Source of the DNA: Albula goreensis
Lineage: Eukaryota; Chordata; Actinopteri; Albuliformes; Albulidae
DNA length: 64,000 nt
NCBI GenBank assembly: GCA_022829145.1
Contig: CM040745.1
Span: forward strand, 29,425,906-29,489,905
Direction: 5' to 3'
Shown: positions 60,609-64,000 of the stretch, one piece after another
How the letters are laid out: the number at the start of each line of letters is the position of its first letter
Position numbering within the stretch: position 1 is the stretch's first letter
Notes under the pieces: generated by a model
Told to the model about the DNA's origin: nothing
The model's input: the letters and a program-made list of their open reading frames with translations, nothing else
Databases searched by the model: none
Program-made: the position numbers and the translations under genes

Positions 60609-63404
60609 CATACATGGATGCAGGAACACAAACTAACAAGCAAATGTACATTAAGTCACTTGCTGAGTCACAAAAGTCTGGACAATGAACTCTGTTTCTT
60701 GCATTTAATGGCAGGTCAGAGAATTCAGCTCTCTAGGATGTGGGCTGTAGTTCTAGTCTCTATACTGGATAAAACATTTTTATATAATGAATGCAATGTT
60801 ATGGAATCTCCTAAAATCATCACATTTCATTTGAGCCTTCTCTCTGTGATGTTAGAATAAGTAGGTGATTCTTCTCTGTGGTTGTTTGCATGGTGATGCC
60901 CCACTGTCAGGTTAGTGAGGTGATCCACCCCATCACACTCTGTGATGGCACAATGAGGAAGTTATCCACCTACTCTTAGTAATTAGAGTATCAGAGGAGA
61001 AAAAATGTTTCACCTGTTCTCTCACTGGTGACATGACCCATCTGCTCCCTAGGCACCACTGGAATTAGTAGAGGAGGTTATACACTTACTGGCACAGAGC
61101 TCTAAGAATGAGAAAGATCTCTCTCAACACTATCAGACTGATGCAGTGACTCACACACTTACTTGTGGCTCAGAGTGAGATGAGTCAAATTCAAAGGCTT
61201 CCTCAGCACAGGAGGACTGGAGAGGTGAAGAACTCTGTGATAGCTAGAGCTTTAGTAGCATGGTCAAAAATGCAGATTCTGCTTATGGAGCCAGTCCTGT
61301 GAATGGCATAGAAAAGGGGGCACTTTCTGTGAATGGTTTCATTTATCCTTGCAAAAATGTAGGGAGCCTAGCTGAGTGAGTCACATAGCTGGGCAATGTC
61401 TGATCCTTAAACACAGCAGGAAACTGTAATGAACCCAGTTCCACTATGAGCAGCTGAAAGCAGGAACTCAATGAGGGTATAGTGTGAGAAATCATTTTGA
61501 GTTCATTTTAAGAATGTTTTTTGTATACCATTACACCAAAGCTAACTTTTGATGTGTGTCCTGCAGTCTCCAGGGAAACATGCTGGAGTATGACAAACAT
61601 ATGCACAAGCACACCTCATATTCGCACAAACAGACAACAGTACAGTAACACAAATGCTACTCTAACTTGCACAGACACACTCATGCATACATTACCACAT
61701 TCTTAAAGACACACATGCACACACTACACACACACACATATATATGGCCCACACATATGTGTACATGAACGCGCACACATGCTTGCACGTACAGAATCTG
61801 GTGCCGTCAAAATGAATTTCACTGAATGGCACACTATGTCAAAGTTTGGTTTTGAGCCACAACAAACCTAAGAGCCATTAGAGTGGGGGGAAAAAGGCAA
61901 GCCGTCCCCAAATGCCCTGGGAAAATAACACTGTGACATCTTCAGCTCAACTGAGATGAACCCACAACTTGCAGTCAATTAGCTCTTAGTATATAGGGAG
62001 GGTACAAAAAGAGAACATGACCTGCTGTTTTTCTTACAGAGGGCCTCAGAAGCAATGCTATGCAGACTGGTAGGGGCTCTTCTTATGCAGCCAACTCCAC
62101 AGGACATCTATACCGATATTAATGTTCTGCAGAGTACCCTAGGATACCTGTTTAACCCTTCAGAGACTCTCGGAGAACACTGCGAGGCCTCCTCTGCTCT
62201 ATCCTGCTCTGAATTGACGTACTGATGGCAACTCATCTCGCTGTGCCAGGACACTCGGGTTTATTTGGTCAATGAAGCTGCCAGCGTAGGAACTTTCAGA
62301 ATCCAAAAATACCAATAATTTTAGTGATGACTAATAATTGCTTCCTGCAATAAACACAATATTTATGGGCCACTCCATGTAAAACCAAACAGAACTTCTC
62401 TTCTGTGAGAGGTTTTGGTTTATTGAGTATCTAGTGTCAACAGTTTCTTTCAATAATATTATATACGTTCTGATAATATTTTTAGTATACTTTAATCATT
62501 TATTTATGTATCTACGTATTTATAATACCATTATAACATATAATAATATTGTAATAATGTGTCATAATTATATTTAAATTATTTTTTAAGAAAAATATGT
62601 TTGGCAAATACCAAAATGTTGAATATGCAGTGAGCTTTAAATAAGCAGTCCTGAAGGAGCTAGGCTGAATCAAATTTCCATGTCAGTCAGGATTAGCTTT
62701 AGGTGTAGGCACAGTGATTCTGGGTCAGAGGTTTTAAGAAAGGACCCAGCTCTCCAATACCCAGTCAAGGTCGTACAATCTGCAGGGACCCCCGTGAGCA
62801 TGCCCAGTGGTACCCTGACCTGCAGCAACCCCTGTAGATTTGCAACCTCAGCTGCGCTAGCTAACAGCATGTGCGAGTCCCACATCTGTGGAAACAAACA
62901 CAGTCAAACACAGCATTTAACCAACGTCATTTTAGGTGACCCTGCTTATTTTCCTTCTATCAATTCTTGCTGGAAGTTTAAATTTAGAGCCATGTCTTTT
63001 ATCCCGGGAATGGGGGTTAGAATAAATAACCAAATGAATAAATAGAGTTGAATAACATTATGCCTTCTGAAGAGTGGACCCTCTTCAGGTGACAAAGATA
63101 ATGTTGGACATTGAATGGTGTCGAGCACATTTATGTAACATCTTACTTATGGGTGGAAAGAGAAACATAGTCAACCATGACTGTGGGCCAAATCAAACAA
63201 CGTGTTGCACAATAGGGTCCTTACACCTTCTGCAGGAGAAGGGAAATGCTGGGCCGGCCCTGGTGAAAGTGAGCCCCAGGAAGTCATTCTGCTGTGTCCC
63301 AAGGCTGATTGTGCTGTGGTGTTATCTTTGAAACAAGACCCCCTCGTGCTGGCCAACACCAGCTGGAAAAATGAAACAATAAGGAATTGTATAAAATTGG
63401 CCCC
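60607..63404. other. intergenic, no gene recognised
   Basis: Both frames at 62670-63045 (121 codons plus, 75 minus) were inspected and are unrecognised. AT-rich sequence fills 62440-62600, and a short CA/TA tract lies near 61714-61745. Confidence 0.45.
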
Positions 63405-63615
63405 CCCAGCTTCACAATGTCAGTCTGTGGCAGGGTAGTGGTGGAGGGGTGCTAGTGTGGGGTCTGCCACAGAATCAGTCTAGTCTGTAGTCACAGGTCT
63501 ATGACAGTGTCAATCTATGGTAGAATTAGGGGGTCTATCAAAATGCCATCTATAGTAGCATGAAGGGGGCCTGTCAGTGTCGATCTAAGTTTGAGTAAGG
63601 GTGCTTGTCAGAAAC
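63405..63615 (+). repeat. degenerate 35-bp tandem repeat
   Basis: Copies of tgtc(a/g)atcta and related words recur at 35-base spacing (caatct 63511, ccatct 63546, cgatct 63581), with weaker copies upstream carrying cagtctgtgg and gggg-tct. Confidence 0.6.
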
Positions 63616-63778
63616 ACACTGTTCACTGTTCTGCCTTGTAGGTTCAGTGAGAAAAATGGAATCCACTAAAATTATACGGCATTGGCTATCATCTACAGGC
63701 TGACCTACGAATAAGATAAGTTTGTTCTCACATTTTGTATGGCAACATCTTTCAAACCCTTTGTCACATACATACGCG

Positions 63779-63808
63779 CGCACACACACACACACACGCA
63801 CACACATT
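63779..63808 (+). repeat. (CA)n microsatellite
   Basis: A short CA tract with CG interruptions near the right end of the window. Confidence 0.9.
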
Positions 63809-64000
63809 CATGCAGCTATATAGTCATCCCGCTCTTTGGTAACAGCCTTTGCGTGCAGCATGTTGAGGTACAGGAGAAAAAATGCCGTCCTTGCACCTTG
63901 CGTTCCTCAGTCAGACTCTGGGTCAAAGAGGGGTTTATTTGACTAATTTGTCAGGAAGTTCATGTTTAACAATGACTTTTGTGGATTCTGTAGCGTGAGG

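Noticed and set aside
62670-63045. Overlapping plus and minus frames of 121 and 75 codons
   Set aside because: Neither translation resembles a known family. Openness on both strands at once argues against coding selection.

Overview
The window reads as vertebrate nuclear DNA, most likely from a ray-finned fish. It has spliced protein-coding genes with GT-AG introns, long (GT)n, (CA)n and (CT)n microsatellites, several minisatellites, and short remnants that resemble fish DNA-transposon and SINE families. Nothing looks bacterial or viral, and there is no operon structure. The species cannot be fixed from sequence alone.

Region 1 (1 to 11416, plus strand) holds most of gart, the trifunctional purine-synthesis gene. 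Twenty coding exons are visible, from inside the GARS (phosphoribosylamine-glycine ligase) domain through AIRS (aminoimidazole ribonucleotide synthetase) to the C-terminal GAR transformylase domain and its stop codon. The first roughly 60 residues lie upstream of the window. All exon phases join cleanly except for one fault. The AIRS exon at 8384-8586 lacks one base in a G run at 8433-8437, which shifts the frame and exposes a TGA at 8524-8526. This is either a homopolymer error in the assembly or a real damaging allele.

Region 2 (12806 to 17748, minus strand) holds n6amt1 (hemk2), the SAM-dependent methyltransferase that modifies the glutamine of the release-factor GGQ motif. It has seven coding exons and a predicted 221-residue product, and lies tail to tail with gart. 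One intron carries a striking 33-bp minisatellite (about 15190-16020). Each unit contains a 5' splice-site-like word on the n6amt1 strand. A putative TATA-less promoter with ETS, E-box and ZNF143-like words lies near 17749-17930.

Region 3 (about 18000 to 64000) is a gene desert of some 46 kb. I recognise no coding exon, tRNA, rRNA or known microRNA in it. It contains microsatellites, degenerate minisatellites (20.0, 51.1-51.8 and 63.4 kb), a perfect 18-bp-stem hairpin (25322-25361), probable DNA-transposon remnants (44.6 and 54.85 kb), a GC-rich stretch open in several frames (39.0-39.66 kb), and blocks whose composition resembles conserved non-coding elements. The two genes have no evident functional link. 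gart works in cytosolic purine synthesis and n6amt1 in translation termination and protein methylation. No clearly new biological system is supported. The strongest leads are the gart frameshift and the splice-site-bearing repeat array.
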